In this document: positions 49,118 to 61,072 of the stretch, piece by piece
Position numbering within the stretch: the first letter of the stretch is position 1
How the letters are laid out: every line of letters starts with the position of its first letter
Source: Isoetes taiwanensis
Lineage: Eukaryota > Streptophyta > Lycopodiopsida > Isoetales > Isoetaceae
Direction: 5' to 3'
DNA length: 64,000 nt
Assembly: GCA_021234155.1 (NCBI GenBank)
Contig: JAJEKV010000298.1
Span: forward strand, 248,001-312,000
Notes under the pieces: model-generated
Databases searched by the model: none
What the model saw: only the letters and a program-made list of their open reading frames with translations
Told to the model about the DNA's origin: nothing
Program-made: the position numbers and the translations under genes

Positions 49118-50662
49118 ATGCAACATGAGATGATTGACCTGATAAGGACAATATCTAAGGGAAAGGGTGGTCCAGTGGATCTTAAAGAACGGACCTTTTT
49201 CGCGGTAGGCGACTGGATCATTCCGACAGCGATGGGGCAAAGAATCCAAACTCGGTTGCAGGGAGGAATACGACAGGCACAGATGCAAGCAGAGTTAGTG
49301 CAACCAATTCTGGATCGAATCAATGAGGAACAGAAAGCTCTGCTTAGACATGGGGAAAGAAGGATACACCCAGAATTTAGAGGTATGTCTAAGCTAGCCC
49401 ATTCTTATATTCTAAATAGATTAAAGGATCTGGAAAGCAAGGCTGTGATTGGCTGCCTTCGACATGAGGAAGTCAACTTAACCTTTCTCAGAAATGAGCT
49501 CCTTAAAATAGATAAACAGGTTGACATTGTGGGTATGTACTGGCTGGAATTTCCTTTTTTTATAACAGAATGTGGGAAAATGGATGAAAAACCAGCTGAC
49601 TAATCCTGAAAAAACCATGCATGCACAAAGTTCAACCTTCTTGGAGACTGGATACTTGGATCCCAAAGCTATCATGAATCCAGTTACCAAAGATAATTGG
49701 ACACTGGTCAAAGATCCCAGAAAGAAAAATATGAATGGGAGTGCTCGGAGGAAAGCTAAAAAACAAAAACAAAGGGCTATTCAACAGGAAAGTGAACAGG
49801 CCACAGCTTCAAGAAAGAAAATCAGACAAGAATGGAAAAAGAAAACCCAGGATCTGAAATTGGTCAACCAGTTCAAGGTACTTGTAAGCCCACAAGGCCA
49901 GGAAGTGGATATTCAATCCATGGTTCCTATAAGTCCAAGTGGCCAAGGCAAAATCCAGAACCAAATACTTGCAACCCCAGAAGGACAGGGAGTTGACTCT
50001 GATCATAACAGTAGACCTATAAGACCAGTTGGCCAAGAATTGGGATTCCAACCCCAAAGGCTTGTAACTCCAGTAGGCCAGGGAACTTGTTGTGAACAGA
50101 TCAAGAGACCTTCAAGTCCTTCTAGCCAAGAATTGGGAATGGATAAACTCAAAGGGAAGACTAAAGAAGATAAGGGTATCACTATCACACCAGCCCATGT
50201 CTGGAGAAGAAATACAATAACCATTGAAGAAAACGATGCGCCAACAATAAATGAATACCCTGAGTCCTCTGACTCGGATATTTCTGTTGGTGGAACTCTG
50301 TACCTAAAGCGAGAGGCCTCAAGAGGGAATATCTCCCTTATGACACCAGCCCAGCTGAACTTTAATGATCCACCTGAAATGCATGATGTCTTGATGAAAC
50401 TAATAGAGGCTGAAGAAAATGAGGGGGAGTTATCAAATCAAGAGTATAAATTCTTTACTAAGTCCCGGTGGCCCGCGGAGATGACAGTGATATAGGGGGG
50501 ACAGAGGAAATCAAATTCACAGAAGACAGCTACATTGAGGGATCATTTCCTGACAGCCTTGAGTCCCAAAGAGAACAGGAAACTCAGACATCATATGTCC
50601 CTTCTACAAGTAGGGAGGAAACAGAGGAGTTTTTCACTCCTCTTACAACTAAGAAGAAGTAG
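49118..50662 (+). pseudogene. LINE ORF1 (unit 3)
   Basis: Three overlapping frames: 49,118-49,603 (161 aa, MQHEMIDLIRTISKGKGG…, ending …TECGKMDEKPAD), 49,572-50,495 (307 aa, basic, with ARRKAKKQKQRAIQQESEQA and SRKKIRQEWKKK) and the acidic tail at 50,468-50,662. About two one-base shifts separate them. The middle contains repeated (S/P)(G/Q)GQE phrases about every 15-30 residues (SPQGQEVD, SPSGQGK, TPEGQGVD, RPVGQELG, TPVGQGTC), an unusual low-complexity module. RNA-binding by position and charge; no zinc knuckle seen. Confidence 0.6.
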
Positions 50663-50716
50663 TGACAGCCCTGCCCTTGTGTCGAGGGTTAGAGATTAGA
50701 TAAAATATCCTGCCTG

Positions 50717-53700
50717 ATGAAAATTATTTCTTGGAATATGAGAGGTATAAAAGGACCTCTCAAGAGAAAAAGGGCCCTTATTGCCCTTAGAGAATTGAAA
50801 GCCAATATTCTTCTCCTCCAAGAACATAGGCTCCCCTCTTTTGAATCTGAAAGACTTGGAAGTTGGGTGGACCCAAATAGTGACTCAATTTGGACTGCTG
50901 CTGATGGAACTCGGGGGGTGGCACTTACACTATTTGGAGTGGATTAAAATATCTATACAGATTCTGTCACAACTTGGGAAGATGGACAGTTGTGGTTCTT
51001 GAAATAGAAGGGAAACCAACTGCTATTCTTAATGTATATGCTTCTACAGATCCAACAGAAAGAGCAATTCAATGGACTCAAACGAATGAATGGATATCTA
51101 GAAATAGGCATATCCCAAACCTATTGCTAGCAGGAGACTTCAATAACACTCCCAGCTGGGATCAGAAGCTGGGTAGAAGAATTAACATGAATAGGAAAGA
51201 GAAAACTGCTTGGGACCAACTTATGGTGCATTTCTGCCACATCCCACCTTCCTCCTCTAATGTCTATTCTTGGAGCAACAAAAGAAAAGGTGATAATAGA
51301 ACTTATTGTTTGCTGGACAGATACTATATCTGCAACAAATCCCTGCCCTCATGGGATAATATGATTGTATCTAGTGATATTAGTTCATCAATATCTGACC
51401 ACTTCCCACAGATATTAGAGAACTCAGATAGCTCCTCTAAGGGGGGCTCTAATATCCCTTTCAAATTGAAACGAATGACTGGCGAAGATGAAATCTTCAA
51501 AACACTTGCTTTGCTTTCGGGGAGTTCTACAACAGTCTCCCTAAAGTCCATAGCAATTCATTCTTCAGTAAGATGAAGCAGGCCAAAGGTTGGATTAAAT
51601 CATGGGGCAGAGAATGGTTCAGGAAAAGGAAAGAATAGAAATATGATGTTTATAAACAGATGAAGGAGATTAGGACATCACTCTTTGCAGACAAAGATAA
51701 TCAGGAACTTCAAAAACAGGAGCTAGAGTTGGAGAATAGAGTCAAACACATTGAGGAAGAGGAGGCCAAATCTCTGGCAATCAAGACCAGATGCAAACAT
51801 ATAAATTCAATGGACAAAGGAAGCTCAGCATATTTCTTTAGGGCAGCTAAGAACAAGATATGCAACAATGGTATTACAAAGGTCAAAATTTCACAGGGTA
51901 CACAGGATATGCAACAATGGTACTACAAAGGTCAAAACTTCACAGGGTACTATAATTGACAAACAGAAGGACATTGAAGGGTACTTCCACATGGAATACT
52001 CAACTATTTTTGACAGTCAGCCAGTACAAGAGGATACACTCCAGAACTTCTTCAAGGATATCCCCCCCAGCTATCCAACCGATCAAGGAAGATGATCTTC
52101 TTGCAATACCATCACAAAGAGAAATCTGGGACACTATTAAATCTCTGGCAATAGAGAAGAGCCCGGGACCAGATGGATTCCCTCCAGAGTTCTACACTAA
52201 ATTTTGGGAGATTATGACGGATGACCTTACTCTTTTTGTCCAAGGGGCATGGAAAGCCAATAAACTGGCTCCTGCCATCAATGCAGGGCACATTGCTTTA
52301 ATTCCTAAAGTGGAAAATCCAGAAGCTTTAGGAGACTGGAGGCCAATTTCACTAACAAATACATCCTATAAGATCTTGGCCAAAATCTTGGCAAATAGAC
52401 TATGCCCCCTTCTGCAAAAAGTAATAAACCCTTGCCAATCTGCTTTCCTCCCAACCAGAAGCATTTTGGACAATTAACTTGGGGCCTCTGAAGGGTTGCA
52501 CTGGAACAGACTCTCAAATCAAGGATGTATGTTGCTCAAACTTGATTTCAAACGTGCCTATGATACAATTAGCTGGCAATTCCTTCAAAAGGCCATGAAT
52601 CACATAGGCTTTTCAGAGAGAATATACAGGAAAGTCTGGAGTTTTAATGCTACAGCTGCCTCAGCATTACTCATAAATGGAATCCCTACCAAACTTTTTC
52701 AATGCAAGAGGGGGGTAAGGCAAGGGTGCCCCCACCTTGGGCTTGCTCACCACCTACATGCTCAGAAAATGATCAATTGTCTCAATCTCCCAAAGGATCA
52801 GGGCAGCTTTGTCATCATGCAATATGCAGATGACACTTTTGTCTTTCTCAAAGATGGTGATCATAGTCTCAGACATTTCCTTGATGCTATGGACAGGTTT
52901 GGACAGGTTTCTGGGGTCTGGTTGAATAAAGATAAATGTGCAATTCTATTGGATGCACAGGTAAATAAGATGTTGGACATTTAGGTACTCAAGAAAGATG
53001 CTGCCACAAAAATCTTGGGCATACCTTTAGCACTCAATAGTACTATCCATGGCCTGTGGGAGCCTATTGTCACAAGAATCAAAAGGAAACTTTTGCAATA
53101 CCCTTCCTCCTTATCTCTGGCTGGAAGGATTGAGATTTCCAAAGCAAATAGAAATAGCAATCAGAAAGTTTATATGGCAGGGAAAGCATAAAGTGGCCTG
53201 GGCTGATCTCATCAAACCAAGAAAACTAGGAGGGCTCGGGTGTAAGGATTTATTTCTCCAAGCTCAAGCTCTTGCTGCAAAAATAATCTACAGAGCTATT
53301 TATGCAACTTCTCCCTCCCTAGCTTTGAAGTTAATAAGATATTGGGTGGAGGAATCCCACCCTGTTGGCAGCAAAACCCTAAAGCATTGCCTACCTGGTT
53401 CTGCCTTTTTTCAACTAGTTCCTTGCCCTAATACTTCCCCAACTATAAGGAGAATGTTGCAAGCCTAGAATCAGGCATATCTTTGCTACAGACCACCTGT
53501 GGTGGATGCTAGGTGCAAGGACATTAAAATATTCTGGCACCCTGACTTGGCCCCCCAAACAATTGGATATTTGGCTCTCCAACATCCACAGTACATGCAA
53601 TGGTTTATGGCAGGATACCAGTGCTTTGGGGATTTGAGATGTGAATATGACAGCAGATGGACTACCTGGAAGGAAATACAACAAAGAACAAAGGGTTCAG

Positions 53701-54371
53701 CTTTGGATAAAATGATTTTCAAAAAGATTATGGGATTGGTTAACATCTATGAGGATCTGGCAGCTGCCTCCAACAATTGGACTCTAAACAATAAGGAGAC
53801 CTATTTAGTCAAGGACATATACAATGCACTCCTGGGAAACACACAGTCAAGGGCATGTTCCCTATGGCCTTGTGATGAAAACACTTTAGCTTCAGTATGT
53901 GCTAAAGGCTAGAAGAACTATGGAGCACCAAAGATTAATACCTTCAGATGGCTCTTGTTGCATCAAAGTCTACAGACTAACCTCTCCAAATCCAAATATG
54001 ATAGTAATATCTCCAGTCTTTGCCCCCTTGGATGTGGAATGACAGAAGACTCGAACCATGTCTTTTTATGTTCAAAAATTGCTGAAATTTGGACATGGAC
54101 CTCACAATTCAACCTTGGGGCACCCGCAAATCTTCTTGAATTTCTAAATGGTAGCTCCAGGGTTGTAGACACTTGCAGAATATTAACATGTTGGATTATA
54201 TGGAAACATAGGAATCTGGTTGCCATTGAAAAGAAATCTATTAATCAGCATTGGATCAAAGCTAAACTTTTGAGTCTGATACAAGATACAACCACTGCCC
54301 ATAAAACTCTTAAAGGGGCTAAATATGACAAAGCTTGGGTTTCCAAGGTTTATATCACTTTTTTGTTCTAG
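50717..54371 (+). pseudogene. LINE ORF2: endonuclease, RT and zinc-binding C-terminus (unit 3)
   Basis: Endonuclease: MKIISWNMRG at 50,717; two extra G near 50,914 shift the frame; LLAGDFNN and SDHFPQI follow in frame 50,974-51,576. RT: EKSPGPDGFPPEFYTKFW, HIALIPKVENPEALGDWRPI, KILANRLCPLLQKVI, NPCQSAFLPTRSI, a TAA at about 52,477, then LDFKRAYDTISW, KRGVRQGCP and MQYADDTFVF (YADD at 52,823-52,834). C-terminus: FRWLLLHQSL…LCPLGCGMTED and HVFLCSKIAEIW (frame 53,955-54,371), the zf-RVT module (C..C…H…C) typical of plant L1. Several stops and shifts make it inactive as written. Confidence 0.85.
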
Positions 54372-56053
54372 TTCTAACAGATGTTAATGGTGTTCTTCAC
54401 AGATCATCAGAGGAGAATGTTGAAAGTGGGAGCCCCACCGAGATGCTCAGATTATCTGGTGGTAATTGAAGAGTTGTCAAGGACTATGGTTGCAGAAAAT
54501 ATGATTCTGCACAAGCAGGAAGTGATTCATGCCAGGGCAATTACAATAGCTTAAAGCCTATGTTTGTGGCCCACCACTGGCAAAAAAGGAAGGAAGCCCG
54601 AGTACTTATGATGATGGACTTCACCTCATACACTATCGAGGAGCTGGACGAAATGCTCAGTATCTTTGGTAACTCCACTGTAAACGATGTTTGAATTGAA
54701 ACACACTTATTTAAGAAGTGCGTTTGAAAGATTCCCTCAAAAAAATTAGAAATTTTTAAAAAGAGCAAAAAAATAGAGGCATTCAAGTTTTTTGGATATG
54801 ATTTTTGCAAAGCCGTCATGAAAACAACACTTTTGAAGAAAAATACTCTAAAAGCATAGGAAAAAAAAGGAAGCCATTTAGGGGGTCAAGCGAAATTTCC
54901 ACGAGCCATAGAATTTCCATTGCCAAAATACATGCAATTGAAGTAGGTTGTATTGCAAAGCGTGCATGAATACTCTCACCAGAAGTGAGAACACATTGTT
55001 TAAGCGTAAATAAATTCTTTAAACTTTTAAGAGAGAAGAAAGCATTCAAGTAAGTATTCATATTAAATAGTGTTACCAAAAGTTGTTACATAGCACTATC
55101 TGTATAAGGTCTTTAAATAACAGGGCATGTCACAGCCAATTTGCAGAGAATGTTTCAAGTAAAGAAATAGTCAGTAAGTGGTATAAATTTATACCGACAG
55201 TTGAAATGAAAACCCGCTTCGGTATAAATTTATACCCTGTGTGTGGTGGGTCCACCAGTCCATAAGACTCTCATCACCTTGAGATTTTGTTTTCCTTGAT
55301 CTCCGGCCCGGCATCGTTCTTACGTATGCATTCATACGTATGCATTTGTTTGATAATTTGAAGTACTTCAGCCTGCTTGTATTGACCATAAATTGTAATA
55401 ATAGACGTCCAAGTCACAATGTCTTGATCTCAAAAACTAGAGTTGCCTCGTCCAAGCTTGATCTTAACAATTAGCCGACATTGTATTTAGCACTTTTTGG
55501 AGCTTGTGACGACAAAAAGAGCTTACCAAGAAACTACAATGGAAGAACCCTATTAAATCTTCTGTAGTTTTTATTAGAAAGGAACCTTAACCTTTTCTTA
55601 CAAAACCCAACACACATATTACTTTGAATCAAAAGAACATGTGATCGTTTTCAATTAGTGCCAACTCCTTGGCAGTTGCAGTGTTGCAGAACCTTGAATA
55701 AGCACATAACACATGGCAGTAACACTTTTGCAGATGGGCCATGCTTCCTTTTGGCATATGCGAAACTTCTCGTCCTGGATTGTACCATTGTGCCACAGTT
55801 GAGATGAAGGTTTACACTAGGATTGAGACCATTATTACACCTTAAGTAACTTTAGAGTTTTTGAAAGTAACAACATAGTTACATCGTTCTCAATCTCCTT
55901 GCGCATGTCTGTATAAGTGGAACCTTCTTGAATCTTCAAAAAGCCAATCTCACTTACGCTGCCAAGGTCTTTCTCCTGAAAAGTTAAAGCTATTTTTTGT
56001 TGATCCATTTCTCAATGGAATCTCTCTCCTACTGCAAGAACTAATGGAGCAGA

Positions 56054-56106
56054 GCTGAGATGAGAACTTTGTAAAAATTTACCTCGAGCAAAGTTCTCAT
56101 CTCAGC
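56054..56106. other. Perfect 18-bp stem hairpin with 17-nt loop
   Basis: Left arm 56,054-56,071 (GCTGAGATGAGAACTTTG) is the exact reverse complement of 56,089-56,106. No flanking gene. Could fold in RNA or be a relic of a small inverted duplication. Confidence 0.7.
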
Positions 56107-56467
56107 AAGGCCTGGAAGGAGTTGGTGAAGATGGGGGTTTCAACTCAGGATACTGCATACCAAAGTTGGTTAATGAGATTCACACAATATACTCACTGAT
56201 AAACCACAATATGCACTCTTTCTTAAAATCAGAGCTGTTTTGTCAAAAAAATAGCTGGAAAATAGAGTCAACCAAGCTTGCTATTGCTCCGTGACTCCGA
56301 TTCTTGAGTCTCCACAAGGAGTTTTCAAACCTGTGTCATATTTGCATCTAATATCTGCCACTAATATCTGCATCTGTGAAATATTTGCAAAAAGAAACAT
56401 GCTTCGAATGGAGTAATGCTCCATGAACTAGTGCAAGGGAAAAAGAGATAGAAGCTTCTACACAGAA

Positions 56468-56790
56468 TGCAGATCCGCGGTCCAAGATCCGAACACAGTG
56501 TATCAATATCCAAGATCAGAACATGTGTATCAATATCCAAGATCCGAACTTCTAAATCTGCCAGAAGAACATGTGCTACCAGAACTTGTGTGCTACCAGA
56601 ACTTGTGTGCTACCAGAAGAATCGGCTACAAAAACCTGTATGCCGACCCATTCAAAACACATTCAAAACCTGTGGAAACCTATTTGATCTGTGCGAAATA
56701 GAGAATCCATTCGACCTGTGGAAACCGAAACAACCTGTGAGAGCCCATTCGACGTGTGAAAACCTATTCCACATCTGAGAAAACTTGGAC
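56468..56790. repeat. Block of several short tandem repeats
   Basis: A unit of about 31 bp around GTATCAATATCCAAGATC, three times; then AGAACTTGTGTGCTACC, two to three times; then CATTCGACCTGTG-like words with GAAACC, about four times. The open frame across it (56,467-56,778) is repetitive (SISKIRTCVSISKIRT…) and not judged a gene. Confidence 0.65.
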
Positions 56791-58249
56791 GAAGATGCTG
56801 GGCTGATTAAAACCCTAAAAAAAAACAAAAAAAATCTTCTTCAAAGCTTCTTCAGACTAAGAAACAAACCTTTTGCATCACTAAGAAACTGATGCCGCAC
56901 CAATAAAACACCTAAATCATTAGAGTATCACAACCCTAAAGTTTTCCCAACACACAGTTTTCCTAGCCTCGGTATAAATTTATACCGTCAAAAGCATCTG
57001 CCATGTTTTAGCCAGGCAAAAATCATGTTATATCCATGGAAGGTCAAGTTATAACCATAAATAAAATTCCGTTTACAAGAAATTTCTTGTGTTATTGAAT
57101 TTATAAGGAAATGTTTTTCAAGATAATGTATTGAATTTAAAAGGAAATGTTTTCAAGATCTCATGGTATAAATTTATACCGTGACTTCCTTTTAAAAAAT
57201 TTGGGGTATAAATTTATCTTGCTCTCGGCATTTTCATGTGGGGAGATGGTATAAACTTATACAGCTTGAGCTCACTGGCGGTATAAATTTATACCACTCG
57301 AGTTCTTTCCCTGGTATACGCTTGAGCTCACGTGGTAGAAATTTGAGCTCACGTGGTATAAATTTATACCGTTCGATAAATTCGTTGTATTGTTTGAACT
57401 CACCCGGTATAAATTTATACCGTCCAATAACGTGGGGAACATTAAAGCTTTCGAACTAACACTAAAAAACACCTTTTATGAAACAACCATGTTGTATGAT
57501 TACCTGGCCATGTTGTATGATTACATTTTGGAGCAACTCTAAGGCGAAGCTAACAAGTTGCATGTTGTGACTCAAACGATACTGAGGTTAGCATGCGGGT
57601 TGCGGTTTCATTGATAGACAATGCTGAGGAACGTATACTCATTGGCAGAGGACACGAATAGCTCTAGTGACCATGGTCACAACATGTCAGACGACAACAT
57701 GCATTCCCTCAAAAATAGTACCTAAAATATTCAAATTGTCACACTTGTCACAAATTTACCTCGAAAAGGGGCCTTTTTGAGGGAATTTTAGGGAATCTTT
57801 CAAAGATTGCTTTTAAAGTGCGTTTGGAGCAAATAAGTGCGTTTCATTTTAAACTTTGTTTGTAGCTGATCTATCCCTGCAGGATCTTATCGAAGCAAAC
57901 AGTTAAACCTCAGACTTAACATTTAGCTATTCCAGAAATAGCTAAGCTTTTTTAGATTGCTCTGTTTTGGCTGATTCAGAATTTTCTATGCTGAATTATG
58001 AACACAGAAACTGGCAATCTGAATATGCTCTAAATCTAGCTATCTTAAAATCAGGTTGTACCTCCCCTATTATGGAGGATTTACTTTTTGTTATTAATAG
58101 GTCTCCTCTGGAGTCCTATTATATTTTGATGTATCTTTTCTAATTATGAATATAAACACCACCTTGCCTTAAAAAAAAAAAAATATTTCATTACCCTAAT
58201 TAATTAAAACATATAAACTATACAAAAATGGTCTGTATAATATTGGACA

Positions 58250-58914
58250 TTAGATCTCTCTCCCCCTGGGATTTTGTCCTCAAGGATTAGCACCAGACTA
58301 TATTGAGTCATGAAAAAACGAGTTCTCCATGTCGCCTCCGAGACAAGTCTGTTTCCATTTCACCAAAAATTTCATCTGGTCTCTCTGACGGATCCAAACC
58401 ATTTGGGAATTTAATATTCTTTCAGTGATAGGGATTCTATCCAACTCCACCACGTGTTCTTTAGAAGGCACAACCTTTACTGTTTTTTCAAGAGTTGGAT
58501 GTAACCAGCTCAGATAGAAAAATTGGATGAATGTCCATATTTGATGGCAGTTGCAACTTGACAACAACGTCGTCGTACTTTTTTCGGGTTAAAAAGGACC
58601 ACTGTATCTTAGAAGAGCTTTGGTTTCTTTCTTGCTAGCAATGGCAATACTGCCTTTTTTTTTCGATTTGCAGGAAAGACCACACAAAGATACACCAGCT
58701 GGTCTTCATATAGCTCGATCTGGATGCTAGATAATCTGGCATGTGCTCTTGCCCGATTCTTAGTTTGTCTCATATGCATCTGATACAACCCAAGTGTCAC
58801 ATCCATGCCTTCAAGCATACTTATTGCGACATCAATTTTCAGCCCATCAAAACCAAGTGATATCAGTTCTCTGGGAATTCTACCAGCACCCGAGCCAGCT
58901 CCAATCATGCCCAT
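58250..58914 (-). pseudogene. Ty3/Gypsy chromovirus pol 3' end: integrase C-terminus and chromodomain
   Basis: Frame 58,914-58,609 contains LYQMHMRQTKNRARAHARLS…IELYEDQLVYL, the integrase C-terminal helix plus 'GD.V.L'-like strand. Frame 58,567-58,298 continues with FYLSWLHPTLEKTVKVVPS (the 'FHVS.L.P' box) and ITERILNSQMVWIRQRDQMKFLVKWK…GDMENSFF, a chromodomain (ILD.…R.R…LVKWK…). After the stop, GAGGACAAAATCCCAGG and a GGGGGAGAGAG purine tract (minus strand, about 58,280-58,255) mark the usual post-pol segment and polypurine tract. The expected 3' LTR is cut by the LINE tail at 58,184. Earlier pol domains are missing. Two frame breaks; inactive. Confidence 0.75.
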
Positions 58915-59735
58915 AGATCTCGCCCGACCTCTCCATCAGATACTGCAGCACCTTCCCTAGCAACAGTTGGAACCATGTTTTAGAGGATCTGATCTACGGT
59001 CACAATTACAAAGACATCTCTGCATATATCCCTGGAAAGCTGGGAAGAGGTTTAAGAGCTCTAGGCTTTCTAACAGAAGTAGTGTATTTTACTAGTGCCC
59101 CACAGCCACAGTCCCATTGGTAGTAGATGTGGTCATCCAGACTCTGCAAGCACACTTTCGGGCAGATGCCATGGTACAGACTGAGACACCACCATATGTG
59201 GATTTGGATGTGACATGCGTGGGGAGCGCCCGGACAACAGCAGCCGAGCGGATGCTAGCACTTCAAGCAGCACGCATGATGTAGGTTTAGAACCATCCAA
59301 TCACCCCTGATGCTTGAATTTATGCGTCATAAGGGTTCCAGAAACATGTTCCAACTCAGATACGGAGACAGACATACGTTTTTTTTATGAACACAATGCA
59401 TATCCGAAACTCCGAGGCCTTCACATCGTAGAGAGTAGCTTCTCAAAGGCGGGATTGGCCACGCCATCTTCTGGTGCATTTTTTGGCGTCACGGGATAGG
59501 CTTCATGTGCTATAGTATGGAAGTCACCTCACTGGCACGAACTTCTCTGTGCAAGAAGATCTCTCCCCAATGCAGCTAACCCGACGTCATGAAGAGCTAT
59601 GTAGGGTTCGATGTGATGCCCACTGCTCGTATACGGTGCCTCGCACATATAGAACGGGAGTTCAATCCTCCTGTCAGTGCATAGCTAGGTCATCTACCTA
59701 TCATCAGGTGCTTGATGGTGGCAAGAGAATAGACG
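58915..59735. other. Uncharacterised stretch inside chromovirus debris
   Basis: No domain recognised on either strand. Probably decayed retrotransposon interior, judged only from its position. Confidence 0.3.
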
Positions 59736-61072
59736 TGTGATTCGTCCCGTCTCCCTCGGGATCTACCTACCTACAGAAGCATATAAAATATAAGCACATA
59801 GCATCATATAAAATATATACCCACCTCGAAGGGTGGCTCACCATAACATAATATCTGAATATCAAATATCAGTAACATCAACAAAAAAAAGGAAATCCTA
59901 TGCAAGGCTCAAACTCATGGGGATCAACTGGCAGGTTGGGTCTCCAGAAGACAATGCAGACAGAATTCATGGCAAATGGATTGGGCTGGCATAAGAACAT
60001 GGCCGTTGGGTAGTCCACTCAATCCGCTCCTCTTGTGCATACTTTGTAGGTAGGTTGAATAGTATTGGGGTTGTGACTGTAGCCTGCTGGGTGCATAGTC
60101 AGAGGGACTACTCCTGGGTTGCATCTCCCCAGTCCTGATGAGGCAGGAGGGAATCACTCCCCTCCAGAAGGTCCACGTCAACTACAGGCGAGCTAGAAAG
60201 CCATTGCTCATTTATGACTTGAACCTCACTGAGGCGACCATCACCTAGGAGGTGTTGAGCCCATACTTTGCCCACACTCAATGGCAGACTATAGGCCTAG
60301 CCCACAACGTTTCTCGGCCGTCGTTACACACCAGAAGGATCAACTATAGCGGATAAGCCTTCCTTATCGGTCGGTCTAACCCCTCGCCACCCACAATGAG
60401 GCGGACTCCTAGGAACATCATCTACAAAGGCTCCGGGTTCCTACCCCCTTCCCAATACACAAGAGGTGCGCATGAGAGATAAACCATCATCATTCCATGA
60501 ACCTGAAAATGCAAAATAACTTCTAATCTATCTACCTAACATACATGGTTAGGCTCATTCGTTAGAAGCTGAGATTTGGGGATCCAGAGGTCTGCTAAGT
60601 CTAATCAAAGATGCAAACTAATATCGGTCAGGAAGCCCGATTACATGTCAGATCGATCACATACCAAATCCTTGGCTTGCTCCCAGTCCTCGGACAACGT
60701 CCATGTTATTGAGGTGGCTCGAGATGCTTGAGGCTTGGTGATCTGCTTGGGAAAGCGAGCTCCACAGATGCTGGCAGGTTGGAATGGATCTGTCGCAGGT
60801 GCAATGCGACCTCTGGAGGGGGGAATCTGAAAGGGACACTTATAGAGTTCCAGACTTCTTTTATCATGACACTTTTAGGGTTGGCAGCTAAAGGGTCATT
60901 TAGGGCTATTGCCACATGGCAGTGGTTATAGGCATATGTTAATGGTTCTAATGGTCATATTTCAGGATATATTTTGTATGGTTGCCGTGTACATATTGCT
61001 GGGTTGACATGTACTAGTGACGTGGAAGTACAATATGTCTATTTACAATGTATATTATGTTGGAACATCATA
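59736..61072 (-). repeat. Chromovirus LTR, about 1.34 kb
   Basis: On the minus strand it starts TATGATGTTCCAACATAAT (a variant of TGTGACGTTCCA) directly after a polypurine tract AAGGTGGGGAGAA. It ends …GGGACGAATCACA. It aligns by eye over its length with 62,094-63,560 (shared GGCTGGCATAAGAACATGG and GGTTGCATCTCCCCAG). Confidence 0.7.

Larger units (their letters stand above)
8048..52714. repeat. Direct tandem triplication of a ~15.04-kb segment
   Basis: Unit 1 is 8,048-23,084, unit 2 is 23,085-38,126, and unit 3 is 38,127 to about 52,714 (shorter because it lacks the 0.53-kb foldback). Each unit runs from the RNase H/recombinase connector of the YR retroelement, through gag, leader and A1, the BTB gene, the START-like gene and a LINE 5' region, to the LINE RT. 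Both internal junctions join the same LINE position (…TTTCAATGCAAGAGGGG) to the same retroelement position (AAAACCGGG…GTGTTGG). The outer flanks continue the uninterrupted retroelement on the left and LINE on the right. One break-and-join plus unequal exchange explains it. Confidence 0.85.
55180..57421. repeat. Subterminal clusters of the 16-bp palindrome GGTATAAATTTATACC
   Basis: Seven perfect copies start at 55,180, 55,221, 56,971, 57,165, 57,280, 57,355 and 57,406. Degenerate copies lie near 57,205, 57,248, 57,313 and 57,333. Two copies lie about 0.5 kb from the left end and the rest 0.4-0.9 kb from the right end. Between right-hand copies, TTGAGCTCAC(G)TGG is also repeated. Likely binding sites for a transposase or other dimeric protein (inference). 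Confidence 0.85.
54682..57861. mobile_element. Non-autonomous TIR DNA transposon, about 3.2 kb, superfamily unassigned
   Basis: Terminal inverted repeats of about 30 bp: the left end AAAC-GAT-GTTTGAATTGAAAC and the right end (reversed) AAAC-AAA-GTTTAAAATGAAAC, both continuing with (A/G)CACTTATTT. Further inside, both ends carry GAAAGATTCCCT…CTCAAAAA. The element interrupts LINE 3' UTR sequence, which resumes at about 57,862 and runs to the poly(A). No clear target-site duplication could be fixed, so superfamily is open. No transposase frame is visible. The interior holds a palindrome family, an 18-bp-stem hairpin and a block of short tandem repeats. Confidence 0.65.
48860..58183 (+). mobile_element. 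L1-type LINE, full 3' end retained, interrupted by a TIR element
   Basis: Runs from the ORF1 region through ORF2 (stop at 54,371) and a 3' UTR to a poly(A) of 13 A at 58,171-58,183. A 3.2-kb TIR element splits the 3' UTR at 54,682-57,861. This is the only copy with the complete RT and C-terminal zinc region; units 1 and 2 stop at the equivalent of 52,714. The LINE appears to have inserted into, or next to, the chromovirus remnant that starts just beyond its tail. Left limit approximate. Confidence 0.8.

Noticed and set aside
56467-56778. 103-codon plus-strand frame
   Set aside because: Composed of short tandem repeats (SISKIRTCV-type); no family resemblance.
57272-57472. Frame with repeated GINLYR peptides
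   Set aside because: Produced by the DNA palindrome GGTATAAATTTATACC, which reads similarly on both strands; not a protein repeat.
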